A stretch of DNA of 64,000 bases from Desulfurobacterium sp. TC5-1 (GTDB lineage Bacteria > Aquificota > Aquificia > Desulfurobacteriales > Desulfurobacteriaceae), in assembly GCF_000421485.1 (NCBI RefSeq), contig NZ_ATXC01000002.1, positions 146,519 to 210,518 on the forward strand. Direction: 5' to 3'. How positions within the stretch are numbered: position 1 is the stretch's first letter; each line of letters starts with the position of its first letter. The translations under genes were made by a program, and so were the position numbers. Below are positions 43,362-51,922 of this stretch, in pieces. The notes under the pieces were generated by a model. The model was given only the letters and a program-made list of their open reading frames with translations, was not told where the DNA came from and did no database searches.

Positions 43362-43495
43362 ATAAGAATCCCCTCACCAATATAATTTCTTATGTAGCTT
43401 CTCATTTTGTTTATTCTACATCAACTTCTGCCGTCTTTTCAACTTTACATTTTGATAAAATTTCTGTAGAAATAGAAACCAAAAAGGAGCAAGCG

Positions 43496-43873
43496 GTGGA
43501 AAGTGTAAAAACGAAAGAAGCACCGGAACCGGTGGGGCCCTACTCTCAGGGAATAATCGTCAGCGGATTCTTATTCCTGTCCGGACAGATAGGCATAGAT
43601 CCGGAAACGGGAAAACTTGTAGAAGGAATTGAAAACCAAACAGAGCAGATTTTAAAAAACATAGAAGCTGTTCTAAAAGCGGCAGGAAGTTCTAAAGAAA
43701 GAATAGTTAAAACTACTATCTTTATAAAAGACATCAAAAACTTCGCAAAAGTAAACGAAATCTATGGAAATTTCTTCAAGAATTGCCCGGTATTCCCCGC
43801 AAGGTCAACAGTCGAAGTTTCAAACCTTCCACTCAATGCAGAGATAGAAATAGAGTGTATTGCAAAGGTTTAA
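43496..43873 (+). CDS. ridA: RidA family imine deaminase
   Basis: The 125-residue protein hydrolyses reactive enamine/imine intermediates such as 2-aminoacrylate. Family motifs are GPYSQGIIVSGFLFLSGQIG, the catalytic arginine in PARSTVEVSNLP, and AEIEIECIAKV. The frame extends upstream to 43319, but conserved sequence only starts at about 43510 and a GTG at 43496 lies six bases after AAAAAGGAG. That GTG is therefore the start. A true short RidA follows and no N-terminal extension is expected. Confidence 0.93.
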   Translation: MESVKTKEAPEPVGPYSQGIIVSGFLFLSGQIGIDPETGKLVEGIENQTEQILKNIEAVLKAAGSSKERIVKTTIFIKDIKNFAKVNEIYGNFFKNCPVFPARSTVEVSNLPLNAEIEIECIAKV

Positions 43874-43874
43874 A

Positions 43875-44693
43875 ATGAAAGGCACCCTTTTTGTTGTGGC
43901 AACACCTATTGGCAATTTGGAAGATATCACTCTACGAGCACTTAAAACATTGAAAAATGCTGACGTAATAGCTGCAGAAGACACAAGGAGAACAAAAGAG
44001 CTACTTTCAGCGTTTAACATTTCAGGAAAGAAACTCCTCGCTTACCACGAACACAACGAAAAAGAAGCCACCGAAAAAATCATAAATCTGTTAGAGGAAG
44101 GGAACAACGTCTGTTTAGTCTCAGATGCCGGAACGCCAGCCATAAGCGATCCGGGATTCCGAGTCGTAAAAAGGGCCCGGGAAGAGAAAATAAATGTCAT
44201 TCCCGTACCCGGTGCATCAGCGGTAATCGCAGCACTATCTGCTTCTGGATTTCCAACGGATAAATTTCTCTTCTACGGTTTCCTGCCTAAAAAGAGAAAG
44301 AAAAGGGAAGAGGCGCTCGTGGAAATTTTACAAATGCCATGGACAGTGGTAGCATACGAATCTCCCCACCGTATAGAAGAAACATTAAAAACGATTTCAA
44401 AGTTATCACCCGACAGGAAAATCGCTCTCTACCGGGAAATAACGAAACTTCACGAAGAATTTACAGAGGGAACAGCTGAAGAGATTTTAAAAAACCTGAC
44501 ACCAAAAGGCGAAATGGTGCTTCTCTTTTATCCTCAAAAAGCAACAGCTGAAGAGATAGACCCTGCAAAACTCCTTGAGAAATTCAAAAAAGAGGGAAAA
44601 ACTCTCAAAGAAGCAGTTAAAAAGACATGCCAGATTACAGGCTTAAAGAAAAACGAGATTTACAAGAAAGCACTGAAGATATTTTCAGAGTGA
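43875..44693 (+). CDS. rsmI: 16S rRNA (cytidine1402-2'-O)-methyltransferase
   Basis: The 272-residue tetrapyrrole-methylase-fold enzyme begins GTLFVVATPIGNLEDIT, then AAEDTRRTKELLSAF and SDAGTPAISDPGF, and YESPHRIEETL, all RsmI hallmarks. It methylates the ribose of C1402 in 16S rRNA. ATG 43875 starts one base after the ridA stop, with AAAGG just upstream. Its stop codon lies within the terminator hairpin shared with speD. Confidence 0.95.
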   Translation: MKGTLFVVATPIGNLEDITLRALKTLKNADVIAAEDTRRTKELLSAFNISGKKLLAYHEHNEKEATEKIINLLEEGNNVCLVSDAGTPAISDPGFRVVKRAREEKINVIPVPGASAVIAALSASGFPTDKFLFYGFLPKKRKKREEALVEILQMPWTVVAYESPHRIEETLKTISKLSPDRKIALYREITKLHEEFTEGTAEEILKNLTPKGEMVLLFYPQKATAEEIDPAKLLEKFKKEGKTLKEAVKKTCQITGLKKNEIYKKALKIFSE

Positions 44694-44719
44694 AAGCAGG
44701 CTAACCGCCTGCTTTCACT
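44689..44719. terminator. Long bidirectional hairpin holding both stop codons
   Basis: A perfect 13-base-pair stem (AGTGAAAGCAGGC / GCCTGCTTTCACT) with a five-base loop joins the ends of rsmI (+) and speD (-). The TGA of each gene lies inside one arm. It lacks a long T tract, so it may act through hairpin strength alone on both strands. Confidence 0.75.
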
Positions 44720-45239
44720 TAATGGAAGGTTGACAGGGAACAAGTTCTCCGTTTTTATACTCATAAGCTTTTATCTTACATGGAGCACCGATATATCTTT
44801 CAACATCAACAAAAGATGCATACTCAACCTTAAACCACTTTATAGTAAGCTCAAGGGCAACCATTGGATCAAAATCTTTACAGCTGTAAGCGTCAAGACT
44901 GAAAAACTTCTCTTCAGGCCATGTGTGAATAGTACAGTGGCTCTCCAGCCAGATAGAAACACCTGAAACTCCGCTATCTTCAGTGGCTCTCCTTTTAAGA
45001 GTCTCCTCCATAAAATCGAGGGTTACACTCTTAACGTTCTCTTCAGAAAGTTTTTTAACAAACTGCTCAAGTTCTGACTGTGCAAACGGAAAACGGGCAA
45101 CGATAGGTGGATATACAAGTGTCATGTCAAGTTGCCTCGCCATCTCTTCCATGTAGTCGTAGATGGGCTGAATCGTGTTAATTCTTGTAATATCAGTTAC
45201 AACCGCATCCATCATTATGTGTCTTCCTACAAATTCCAT
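44715..45239 (-). CDS. speD: SpeD-family pyruvoyl decarboxylase (S-adenosylmethionine decarboxylase proenzyme or relative)
   Basis: The protein has the self-cleavage site of SpeD: LE|SH followed by [12 protein letters not shown], with E99-S100 as the expected cut giving a pyruvoyl group, plus the downstream cysteine in LDAYSCKDF. AdoMet decarboxylase supplies aminopropyl groups for spermidine. At 174 residues it is longer than common SpeD (about 125-140), with about 35-40 extra residues before the cut. The region after it is altered. Some long SpeD relatives act on arginine or ornithine instead, so substrate is uncertain. Confidence 0.8.
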   Translation of the reverse strand: MEFVGRHIMMDAVVTDITRINTIQPIYDYMEEMARQLDMTLVYPPIVARFPFAQSELEQFVKKLSEENVKSVTLDFMEETLKRRATEDSGVSGVSIWLESHCTIHTWPEEKFFSLDAYSCKDFDPMVALELTIKWFKVEYASFVDVERYIGAPCKIKAYEYKNGELVPCQPSIK

Positions 45240-45354
45240 CTTTCACCCTCCACCATGAGTTAGCAAAACCTAAATCTATCCTTCAGATTAAAAGTAGCAA
45301 GATAAATTTTCACACTTTTGAAAGTTTTAGCAATACCATTCAAGCAGAATTAAG

Positions 45355-45360
45355 TATAAT
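45355..45360 (+). promoter_or_regulatory. Possible -10 box before gmhB-lpxB
   Basis: A TATAAT lies 29 bases before the gmhB-like ATG, at a distance that would suit a short leader. No clear -35 is seen at 16-18 bases upstream. The stretch 45240-45389 between speD and this gene holds nothing else that I recognise. Confidence 0.35.
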
Positions 45361-45389
45361 CAACCACACCGAAAAGGCAGGGACATAGA

Positions 45390-45875
45390 ATGCAAAGGGC
45401 AGTATTCCTTGATAGAGACAATACGCTCATTGAAGACGAAGGATACATACACGAGCCAGAAAAGGTAAAACTACTCCCGGGCGTTGCCGAAGGACTTAAA
45501 ATACTAAAAGACGCAGGATTTCTCCTAATCGTAATCTCCAATCAATCCGGCATAGGAAGAGGCTATTTTAAAGAGGAAGATTTCCATGCAGTAAACAAAA
45601 GGCTGAATCAACTTTTAGAACCTTACAGCGTTCAAATTGACGATTTCTTTTTCTGCCCTCACAAACCTGACGAAGGATGCAGTTGCAGAAAACCGGAAAC
45701 CGAACTTTTCTTTAAAGCAGCAAAAAAGTGGAACATAAATTTAAGAGAGAGCTTCATGATAGGAGATAAGATAATCGATATTGAAGCCGGAAAAAGGGCG
45801 GGATGCAAAAAGAGCTACCTTGTAAAAGAGGGTGAATTTTTAATGATAGCCAGAAAAATTACAGGTGAACGATGA
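45390..45875 (+). CDS. gmhB: Heptose bisphosphate phosphatase-like HAD protein
   Basis: The 161-residue HAD hydrolase has the nucleophile motif VFLDRDNTLIEDEGYI, SNQSGIGRGYF, the zinc-loop cysteines in CPHKPDEGCSCRKP, and the GDKIIDIEAGKRAG metal site. This set fits GmhB, which removes one phosphate from D-glycero-D-manno-heptose 1,7-bisphosphate in LPS core synthesis. A histidinol-phosphatase role is the main alternative. Its stop overlaps lpxB by four bases, which favours an LPS role. Confidence 0.88.
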   Translation: MQRAVFLDRDNTLIEDEGYIHEPEKVKLLPGVAEGLKILKDAGFLLIVISNQSGIGRGYFKEEDFHAVNKRLNQLLEPYSVQIDDFFFCPHKPDEGCSCRKPETELFFKAAKKWNINLRESFMIGDKIIDIEAGKRAGCKKSYLVKEGEFLMIARKITGER

Positions 45876-46972
45876 AAAAGCTTCTCATAGTAACAGGTGA
45901 ACTTTCCGCATTCAACTATGCAAGGGAAATCGCAGATGAACTTAAAAACGATTTAGAACTTTACGGCGTTTTGCTTGAAGAGATAGAAGGCGTTAAAAAC
46001 ATCTACGATGCAAAAAAACTAACGGCATTTGGGCTGTTTGAAGCAGTTACAAAACTTTTAGAAATAAGAAAGGGACTAAATACAATCAGAAACTTTTTAA
46101 AGAAGGAAAAGCCTGATGCAGTACTTCTGATAGACTTTCCCGGATTTAACATGAAAGTGGCAGAAGCAGCAAAAGAGGAGGGAATAAAAGTCTTCTACTT
46201 CATATCTCCAAAATTCTGGGCGTGGAACTACAAAAGGGGAAAAAAGATTGCAAAGTTAGTCGATAGAATGTTTGTAATATTCCCCTTTGAAGTGGAACTC
46301 TATAAAGAATTTAACTTTGAAGTAACCTACGTGGGCAATCCGCTAATGGACATGGTAAAACCAGACAAAAGTAGAGAAGCATTCTTTAAAGAATACAACT
46401 TAAAAAAACCTCCCATCCTCCTCATGCCGGGCAGCCGCGAATCCGAAATAAAATATCTCCTTCAACTCATGTTAAAAGCCGCCAAAAAAATAAAAGAAAC
46501 AGACCCTGCAGAAGAATTTATTCTCCCTATTGCCGAAAGCCTCGATTTTAAAGCTGTTTCGGAAACGATAAAAAGAGAAGCCCCCTTCGTAAAAATTGTA
46601 AAAGGAAAAGAAGCATACAACGCAATGTTTTATTCAAAGGCAGGAATTATAGCTTCCGGAACCGCAAGCCTTGAAGCTGCAATAGCCCTTCTTCCTCATG
46701 TTGTCATCTACAAACTTCATCCATTAACATTCGCAATTGCAAAGCGACTCGTAAGGACGAAGTATATATCTCTCCCTAACATAATAGCCGGGGAAGAGGT
46801 GATCCCCGAGCTTATCCAGGACAAAGCGACACCTGCAGAAATCAAAAAAGCTCTAATAGACGTATCAGAAAAAAGAGAAGCAATTAAAAAAGCACTTACT
46901 GAGAAAGTTAAAAGTCAACTTAGAGGCAAAGCCATTAAAACCCTGTGTGAAGAACTTAAAGTATCGGTGTAG
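45872..46972 (+). CDS. lpxB: Lipid A disaccharide synthase
   Basis: The 366-residue glycosyltransferase joins UDP-diacylglucosamine and lipid X. Its motifs are VTGELSAFNYAREIADEL, LIDFPGFNMKVAEAAKEEGI, the YFISPKFWAWNYKRGK stretch, and LLMPGSRESEIKYLL. Together with the gmhB-like gene it indicates lipopolysaccharide. The coupling to gmhB by overlap supports one transcript. No other lpx gene is here. Confidence 0.93.
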   Translation: MKKLLIVTGELSAFNYAREIADELKNDLELYGVLLEEIEGVKNIYDAKKLTAFGLFEAVTKLLEIRKGLNTIRNFLKKEKPDAVLLIDFPGFNMKVAEAAKEEGIKVFYFISPKFWAWNYKRGKKIAKLVDRMFVIFPFEVELYKEFNFEVTYVGNPLMDMVKPDKSREAFFKEYNLKKPPILLMPGSRESEIKYLLQLMLKAAKKIKETDPAEEFILPIAESLDFKAVSETIKREAPFVKIVKGKEAYNAMFYSKAGIIASGTASLEAAIALLPHVVIYKLHPLTFAIAKRLVRTKYISLPNIIAGEEVIPELIQDKATPAEIKKALIDVSEKREAIKKALTEKVKSQLRGKAIKTLCEELKVSV

Positions 46973-46978
46973 TATAAT
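46973..46978 (+). promoter_or_regulatory. Possible -10 box before asd
   Basis: A TATAAT immediately follows the lpxB stop and lies 38 bases before the asd ATG. No good -35 is seen. It is listed because the position is right for a separate asd transcript. Confidence 0.35.
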
Positions 46979-47015
46979 TAAATCCCTATTTAAATAAGGT
47001 TTAAGGAGAGAAAGA

Positions 47016-48029
47016 ATGGGATACAGCGTAGCCGTGGTCGGTGCAACAGGTGCCGTTGGAAAAGAAATGATAAAGGTATTAGAACAGCGCAACTTTCCCG
47101 TTGATAAGATAAAACTGTTAGCATCTGAACGTTCTGCCGGAAAAAAACTAAAGTTTAAAGGAGAAGAAATAACCGTAGAAAAACTTACACCAGAATCATT
47201 TGAAGGCGTTGAAATAGCTTTATTTTCTGCCGGTGGAGACAGGAGCAAGCAGTTTGCTCCGGAAGCCGTTAAAAGGGGAGCCGTAGTAATAGACAACAGC
47301 TCCGCATTCCGCATGGACAAAGAGGTACCTTTAGTTGTTCCGGAAGTGAATCCAGAGGACGTAAAGTGGCACAAAGGAATCATCGCGAATCCAAACTGCT
47401 CTACTATTCAAATGGTAGTTGCTCTTAAACCGCTCTACGACCTATCAAGAATAAAAAGAATCGTCGTTTCAACCTATCAGGCCGTTTCAGGGGCAGGCGC
47501 TGCCGCTATAGAAGAACTTAAGGCCCAATCAGAAGCCGTTTTAAAGGGAACAAAAGTCCCTCCAGCCAAAAAAATACCAAAACAAATTGCCTTTAACTGC
47601 GTTCCACAAATAGATGTCTTTTTTGACGACGGCTACACAAAAGAAGAACACAAAATGGTAAACGAAACGAAAAAAATCATGCACGACCCGGAAATAAAAG
47701 TTTCCGCAACCTGTGTAAGAGTTCCTGTCTTCATAGGACACTCTGAGAGCGTAAACCTGGAATTTGAAAAACCTGTATCCGTTGAAGATGCGATAAATGC
47801 TCTAAAAAATGCCCCGGGCGTTACCGTCGTTGACGACTTTAAAAACGGCGTATATCCAACCCCCATAGATGTAGCAGGGAAAGATAACGTTCTTGTAGGA
47901 AGAATTAGAAAAGATGATACAATAGAAAATGGTTTAAACTTGTGGATAGTTGGTGATAATCTCAGAAAAGGAGCAGCGTTAAACGCCGTTCAAATAGCGG
48001 AAGTTTTAATAGAGGAAAACCTTATTTAG
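47016..48029 (+). CDS. asd: Aspartate-semialdehyde dehydrogenase
   Basis: The 337-residue enzyme makes aspartate semialdehyde for lysine, methionine and threonine synthesis. Motifs are VVGATGAVGKEMIKVLEQ for NADP, DNSSAFRMDKEVPLVVPEVN, the catalytic cysteine in NPNCSTIQMV, and the histidine in RVPVFIGHSESVNL. The length is typical. AAGGAG lies before the ATG. It begins a set that continues with a roadblock protein. Confidence 0.95.
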   Translation: MGYSVAVVGATGAVGKEMIKVLEQRNFPVDKIKLLASERSAGKKLKFKGEEITVEKLTPESFEGVEIALFSAGGDRSKQFAPEAVKRGAVVIDNSSAFRMDKEVPLVVPEVNPEDVKWHKGIIANPNCSTIQMVVALKPLYDLSRIKRIVVSTYQAVSGAGAAAIEELKAQSEAVLKGTKVPPAKKIPKQIAFNCVPQIDVFFDDGYTKEEHKMVNETKKIMHDPEIKVSATCVRVPVFIGHSESVNLEFEKPVSVEDAINALKNAPGVTVVDDFKNGVYPTPIDVAGKDNVLVGRIRKDDTIENGLNLWIVGDNLRKGAALNAVQIAEVLIEENLI

Positions 48030-48038
48030 GATAGAAGG

Positions 48039-48395
48039 ATGAAAGAAACTCTGAAAAAATTGGCTGAAGAGAGCAAAGATATAAAGGCACTTGCTATCGT
48101 TGATGAAGAAGGACTTATAATCGCTGAATACTCAAAGCCAAACCTGAACTTTGATATTGAAGAGATGGCAAGCCTCATAATTACTCCGGCACTACGCCTC
48201 TCAGAAGCTTTTACAGATGTAGATAAGGAAGAAAAATTGGAAGAAATGGTAGTGTTCTTGAGCCACACAATTGTTATTCTCTACAAACTTGCATATGAAA
48301 CCTACTTAGTTGCCGCTCTTGAAAAGACGCCTCTCTACGGAAAAGTGAGATTCATCGTCAAGAAAAATCTTGTAACACTCAGAGAAACCCTTTGA
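48039..48395 (+). CDS. Roadblock/LC7-type small protein
   Basis: The 118-residue protein has the alpha-beta pattern of roadblock/LC7: a first helix (ETLKKLAEES), then IKALAIVDEEGLIIAEYS, a central helix, VVFLSHTIVILYKL, and TYLVAALEK. In bacteria such proteins partner with Ras-like GTPases (MglA-type) in polarity or motility. No such GTPase gene is nearby. It lies nine bases after asd and 11 before the hydrolase gene, so it is co-transcribed. Confidence 0.75.
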   Translation: MKETLKKLAEESKDIKALAIVDEEGLIIAEYSKPNLNFDIEEMASLIITPALRLSEAFTDVDKEEKLEEMVVFLSHTIVILYKLAYETYLVAALEKTPLYGKVRFIVKKNLVTLRETL

Positions 48396-48406
48396 GGGAG
48401 GTGGAG

Positions 48407-49096
48407 ATGGCAAAACTAAGGTATTTAGGCCATGCAGCTTTCTACGTGGAGGGAAACGGGCTAAAAGCTCTTATTGACCCATTTCTATCACAGAACCCAT
48501 GGAACATAGCCCAACCTGAAGAGTTTACAGATATAAACTACATCTTCGTTACCCACGGCCACGGCGACCACTTAGGTGACGCCATTGAAATAGCAAAGAG
48601 AACCGGCGCAACTATAGTCTCAATCTTTGAAACTGCATCCTACTGCGGATCAAAGGGAGCAAACATTCACGCAATGCACATAGGTGGAACATACCAGTTC
48701 CCGTTTGGAAGGGTAAAACTAACACCGGCAGCCCACGGAAGTGCAATCGTCGAAGGCGATAAAGTCATCTACGGTGGAAATCCGTGTGGAATAATAATAG
48801 AAGTTGAGGGCAAAAACCTTTATCACGCCGGCGATACAGGACTTATTGCCGACATGGAACTTTTAGGAAAATATGAAAATATAGATGTAGCACTCCTGCC
48901 AATCGGTGGAAACTTTACCATGGACCCAGGAGACGCCGCCATAGCAGCTGAAATGATAAAACCGAAAGTTGCCATACCGATGCACTACAAAACCTGGCCG
49001 GTTATAGATAAAGACCCGGAAGATTTCAAAAAGCTGGCTGAAGAAAGAGGTATCAGGGTTGAAATAGTAAAACCGGGTCAGGAGTACGAATTCTAA
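48407..49096 (+). CDS. UPF0173-type metal-dependent hydrolase
   Basis: The 229-residue metallo-beta-lactamase-fold protein has the ligand motif THGHGDHLGDAIEIA, LYHAGDTGLIADM, and the C-terminal VAIPMHYKTWPVI, which identify the UPF0173 family. The substrate is not known. ATG 48407 follows GGGAGGTGGAG directly and is preferred over 48392, which lies inside the previous gene. It abuts the patatin gene with no gap. Confidence 0.9.
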   Translation: MAKLRYLGHAAFYVEGNGLKALIDPFLSQNPWNIAQPEEFTDINYIFVTHGHGDHLGDAIEIAKRTGATIVSIFETASYCGSKGANIHAMHIGGTYQFPFGRVKLTPAAHGSAIVEGDKVIYGGNPCGIIIEVEGKNLYHAGDTGLIADMELLGKYENIDVALLPIGGNFTMDPGDAAIAAEMIKPKVAIPMHYKTWPVIDKDPEDFKKLAEERGIRVEIVKPGQEYEF

Positions 49097-49849
49097 ATGA
49101 AAAAGATAGGAATTGCCCTTTCCGGCGGCTTCCTCAGGGGAGTTGCTCATGCCGGATTTTTAAAAGGTCTGGAACAAAAGGGTATCTGTCCTGCTGCCAT
49201 TTCCGGTGCAAGTGCCGGTTCGATAATAGGTGCTCTTTACGCTTACGGATACAATCCTGATAAAATTGTTGAAGTTGCACTGTCTCTAAACTGGAAGCAG
49301 TTAGCAACTCCGTCCTTCAAAGGTGGTCTTTTCAAACTGACAAAGTTGAAAAAGAAACTGGAAGAATTCATTGGCGACGTAGACATAAAAGAGCTCAAAA
49401 TTCCATTTGCCCTCACCGTCGTTGATCTTAAAACACTTAAAGTCAGATTCGTTACAGAGGGAAAAGCTTCCGATTGGATAGTCGCTTCCTGTTCAATACC
49501 GCCCCTATTTGCTCCCTGGAAAATAGACGGAAATTACTACATAGACGGCGGAATAAGAAACGCCATGCCTGCTGAATTTCCAAGGGTTTCTGGATGCGAC
49601 ATCGTCATAGGTTCAAGCGTTCACTTCGTAAATCCTGAATACAATCCCGAATCTCTCACAGATGTTGCTATGAGAAGTGCTATGGCACAGGTTCTTGAAA
49701 ACCAGCAGTACAGAGAGCCCTTCTGCGACATTGTTGTCAACCACTACCTGCCCGGTTCGCCGTTTGACTTCAAAAACATTGAAAAATTTTTTAAAACCGG
49801 ATATGAAAATGGTTTAAAAACGGCAGAGGAGATTAAAAAATGGCTCTGA
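49097..49849 (+). CDS. Patatin-like phospholipase
   Basis: The 250-residue protein has the patatin triad parts: oxyanion segment ALSGGFLRGVAHAGF, nucleophile serine in SGASAGSI (GxSxG), and aspartate in YIDGGIRNAMPAE (DGG). These enzymes are Ser-Asp lipid acyl hydrolases. It has no membrane segment or signal peptide, so it acts in the cytosol. It starts right after the hydrolase stop and overlaps acyP by ten bases. Confidence 0.92.
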   Translation: MKKIGIALSGGFLRGVAHAGFLKGLEQKGICPAAISGASAGSIIGALYAYGYNPDKIVEVALSLNWKQLATPSFKGGLFKLTKLKKKLEEFIGDVDIKELKIPFALTVVDLKTLKVRFVTEGKASDWIVASCSIPPLFAPWKIDGNYYIDGGIRNAMPAEFPRVSGCDIVIGSSVHFVNPEYNPESLTDVAMRSAMAQVLENQQYREPFCDIVVNHYLPGSPFDFKNIEKFFKTGYENGLKTAEEIKKWL

Positions 49850-50118
49850 AGACACTCCACGCCTTCGTATCAGGAAGGGTTCAGGGCGTAGGATACAGAG
49901 CATTCACACGTTCAAAGGCAAAATCCCTGGGATTAAAAGGTTTCGTGAGGAATCTTCCGGACGGAAGAGTTGAGGTCGTTGCTGAAGGCGATGAGGAAAA
50001 ACTCGAAAGACTCCTTGGCTACCTTAGAGAAGGGCCTTTCTTTGCAGATGTTAAAGATGTAAAATACAGCTACTCCAACTACAGAGGCGTGTATGAAGAT
50101 TTTGAAATCACTTATTAA
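49840..50118 (+). CDS. acyP: Acylphosphatase
   Basis: The 92-residue protein carries the acylphosphatase signature SGRVQGVGYRAFTR with the catalytic arginine, and the asparagine in GFVRNLPDGRVEV. It hydrolyses acyl phosphates. It overlaps the patatin gene upstream by ten bases and the LysM gene downstream by 26, in a different frame, which points to tight packing of the operon. Confidence 0.93.
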   Translation: MALKTLHAFVSGRVQGVGYRAFTRSKAKSLGLKGFVRNLPDGRVEVVAEGDEEKLERLLGYLREGPFFADVKDVKYSYSNYRGVYEDFEITY

Positions 50119-51283
50119 AGTTTTTATTATAGTTCTCACAATCTCCGTTACAGCAACTGCTTCAACGTACATCGTAAAAAAGGGGGATTCCCTCAATAAG
50201 ATAGCCGAAAAATTTGGTACAACAACTACAGAAATTATTCTCTCAAATAAACTAAAACCACCTTACGTAATATATCCAGGACAACGTCTTGTTATACCGG
50301 AACGGTACAAAATCTACAGAGTGAGGAAAGGTGATTCTCTAAACAGAATAGCCAGAAAGTTCGGCGTTTCCCTGAAAGCCCTTATCAAAGAAAACCATCT
50401 TCGAAAACCATATAAAATATATCCCGGACAAAGGCTAAAAATCCCGGCAGGAAAAGTTTCTCTCCGGCAGCAAACTAAAAGGGAAACTTCCAAAACAAAA
50501 ATTATCAGATACAGGGTAAGGAGAGGAGACTATCTCGGAAAGATTGCCAAAAAATTTGGGACAACCGTAAGAAATATCATTGAAATCAACCACCTAAAAA
50601 GACCTTACCGAATATACAGGGGACAGATATTAAAAATTCCTGTAAAAAGAAATTACAAAAGTAGCAATACAAAGGCAGAAACGGTAGAAACCCCAAAATA
50701 TTCAATGTTGAGGAAAGTTCCAATATACAAATACTACCGGGTAAGGCGCGGGGACTCGATAGGAAAAATTGCAAAAAAATTTGGCGTCTCCGTTAGAAGC
50801 ATAATAAGAGTAAACCACATTAGAAAACCTTACCTCATAAGACCGGGACAGAGGTTAAAAATTCTTGTTGGCTACAAAGACCGCCTTGCCCTAAACAGAC
50901 CAATTGAATTCAAAATGCCACTTGACGGGCAGATAGACACCACCATAAGAGCAAAAGGATACAAGGGAATATTCATAATAGCCCCACCGGGAGAACCTGT
51001 TAAAGCAGCAGAGGTTGGTATAGTTAAGTTTGCGGGGAAGGATGACAAGTTCCTGAAAAAGTATGGAAACGTCATCATTCTTGAGCATCCTCAAGGATAT
51101 ACGACCATTTATGCATCTCTGGGCAGAATAGATGTAAAACCCGGACAGCTGGTTCACAGAGGAGAGGTTATAGGGACTTCTGGAATATCCGGCGACTGGG
51201 GAAGAAGCGGTCTATACTTTGAAATAAGCAGAATTCATAACGGAAAAGCATATCCTCTCAATCCTTTAGAGGTTTTAAGGTAA
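50093..51283 (+). CDS. Four-LysM protein with degenerate M23 domain (EnvC/NlpD-like)
   Basis: A signal peptide (IVLTISVTATAS) is followed by four LysM repeats, each near YxVxxGDSLxxIAxKFG and PYxIxPGQRLxI, at about residues 23-66, 76-119, 135-180 and 208-254. The C-terminal about 110 residues have the M23 fold (GIVKFAGKDD, YGNVIILEHPQGYTTIY, VHRGEVIGTSG). The metal-binding HxH of active enzymes is replaced by LYFEIS, and the earlier HxxxD pattern is not seen. It is likely a wall-bound amidase activator rather than a peptidase. Confidence 0.85.
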   Translation: MKILKSLIKVFIIVLTISVTATASTYIVKKGDSLNKIAEKFGTTTTEIILSNKLKPPYVIYPGQRLVIPERYKIYRVRKGDSLNRIARKFGVSLKALIKENHLRKPYKIYPGQRLKIPAGKVSLRQQTKRETSKTKIIRYRVRRGDYLGKIAKKFGTTVRNIIEINHLKRPYRIYRGQILKIPVKRNYKSSNTKAETVETPKYSMLRKVPIYKYYRVRRGDSIGKIAKKFGVSVRSIIRVNHIRKPYLIRPGQRLKILVGYKDRLALNRPIEFKMPLDGQIDTTIRAKGYKGIFIIAPPGEPVKAAEVGIVKFAGKDDKFLKKYGNVIILEHPQGYTTIYASLGRIDVKPGQLVHRGEVIGTSGISGDWGRSGLYFEISRIHNGKAYPLNPLEVLR

Positions 51284-51286
51284 ACA

Positions 51287-51613
51287 ATGAGAAAGGCCGT
51301 TGAAGGCACATTAACCCTGTTTAGCCTCCTGCTCATAAGCGCTCACTTTCTAAGAGCCGGAAATCCACTGCTTTCCGCCGGCTATCTTGCCCTCTTTTTT
51401 CTATGGTTTTCAAAAAGCGCAACTGCAAGAAAGATTTTACAAACAGCGCTCCTTGTTGGAATAGGCATTTACACTTATACAGCTTATCAGTTAATCACGA
51501 AGCGCATCACTTACGGACTTCCCTACATGAAAACGGCTATAATTATGGCAGGTGTTAACGGATTTATCTTTTTAGCGTTTCTTGTCCTTACCTACCAGAC
51601 AAAGAAGAGATGA
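51287..51613 (+). CDS. Small integral membrane protein (108 aa)
   Basis: I do not recognise the family. About three hydrophobic helices are visible (FSLLLISAHFLRA, AGYLALFFLWF, and AIIMAGVNGFIFLAFLVLTY), with a short basic tail. It follows the LysM gene after three bases, so it may share its transcript. Its 3' end overlaps the convergent vanZ-like gene by 42 bases. Confidence 0.75.
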   Translation: MRKAVEGTLTLFSLLLISAHFLRAGNPLLSAGYLALFFLWFSKSATARKILQTALLVGIGIYTYTAYQLITKRITYGLPYMKTAIIMAGVNGFIFLAFLVLTYQTKKR

Positions 51614-51922
51614 TGCAGCCGAAAACAACAGAAATCCAGCAGCTATACCGATTGTATCAGCAACAACGTCCTTCCAGTCACAGCACCTACCCGGGACAAA
51701 AAGCTGCGTAAGCTCTATAAAAACACCATAAGAAAAAAGTAATAAAAAAAGCCTGGCTCTATCAATCCAAAAACTGCCTAAAAGAGCAAGATAGAGAAAA
51801 GCAGCAATGTGATTAAGCTTATCGTTTGTAGGTGGAAGTGCCTGAACAGGAATGACGGAAAAAATGTAAATAGAGATAAGAGAAAAAATAAAGATACTTT
51901 TTACTTTCCTATCCAAGTTCAC
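51572..51922 (-). CDS. VanZ-like membrane protein
   Basis: The 116-residue protein has the VanZ pattern: KLNHIAAFLYLALLG, then GVFIELTQLFVPGRCCDWKDVVAD, and a last helix GIAAGFLLFSAAS. The histidine, glutamate and DxxD-like residues of the family are present. VanZ-type proteins are small membrane proteins, one of which confers teicoplanin resistance; most have unknown function. It is the last gene of the recN-engB operon, overlapping recN by 14 bases. Confidence 0.8.
   Translation of the reverse strand: MNLDRKVKSIFIFSLISIYIFSVIPVQALPPTNDKLNHIAAFLYLALLGSFWIDRARLFLLLFSYGVFIELTQLFVPGRCCDWKDVVADTIGIAAGFLLFSAASSLLCLVGKDKKR

Noticed and set aside
44715..45239. Idea that SpeD lost its self-cleavage serine because the motif reads CTIHTWPE
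   Set aside because: Cleavage in this family is at E-S of the preceding ESH, and E99-S100 is intact.
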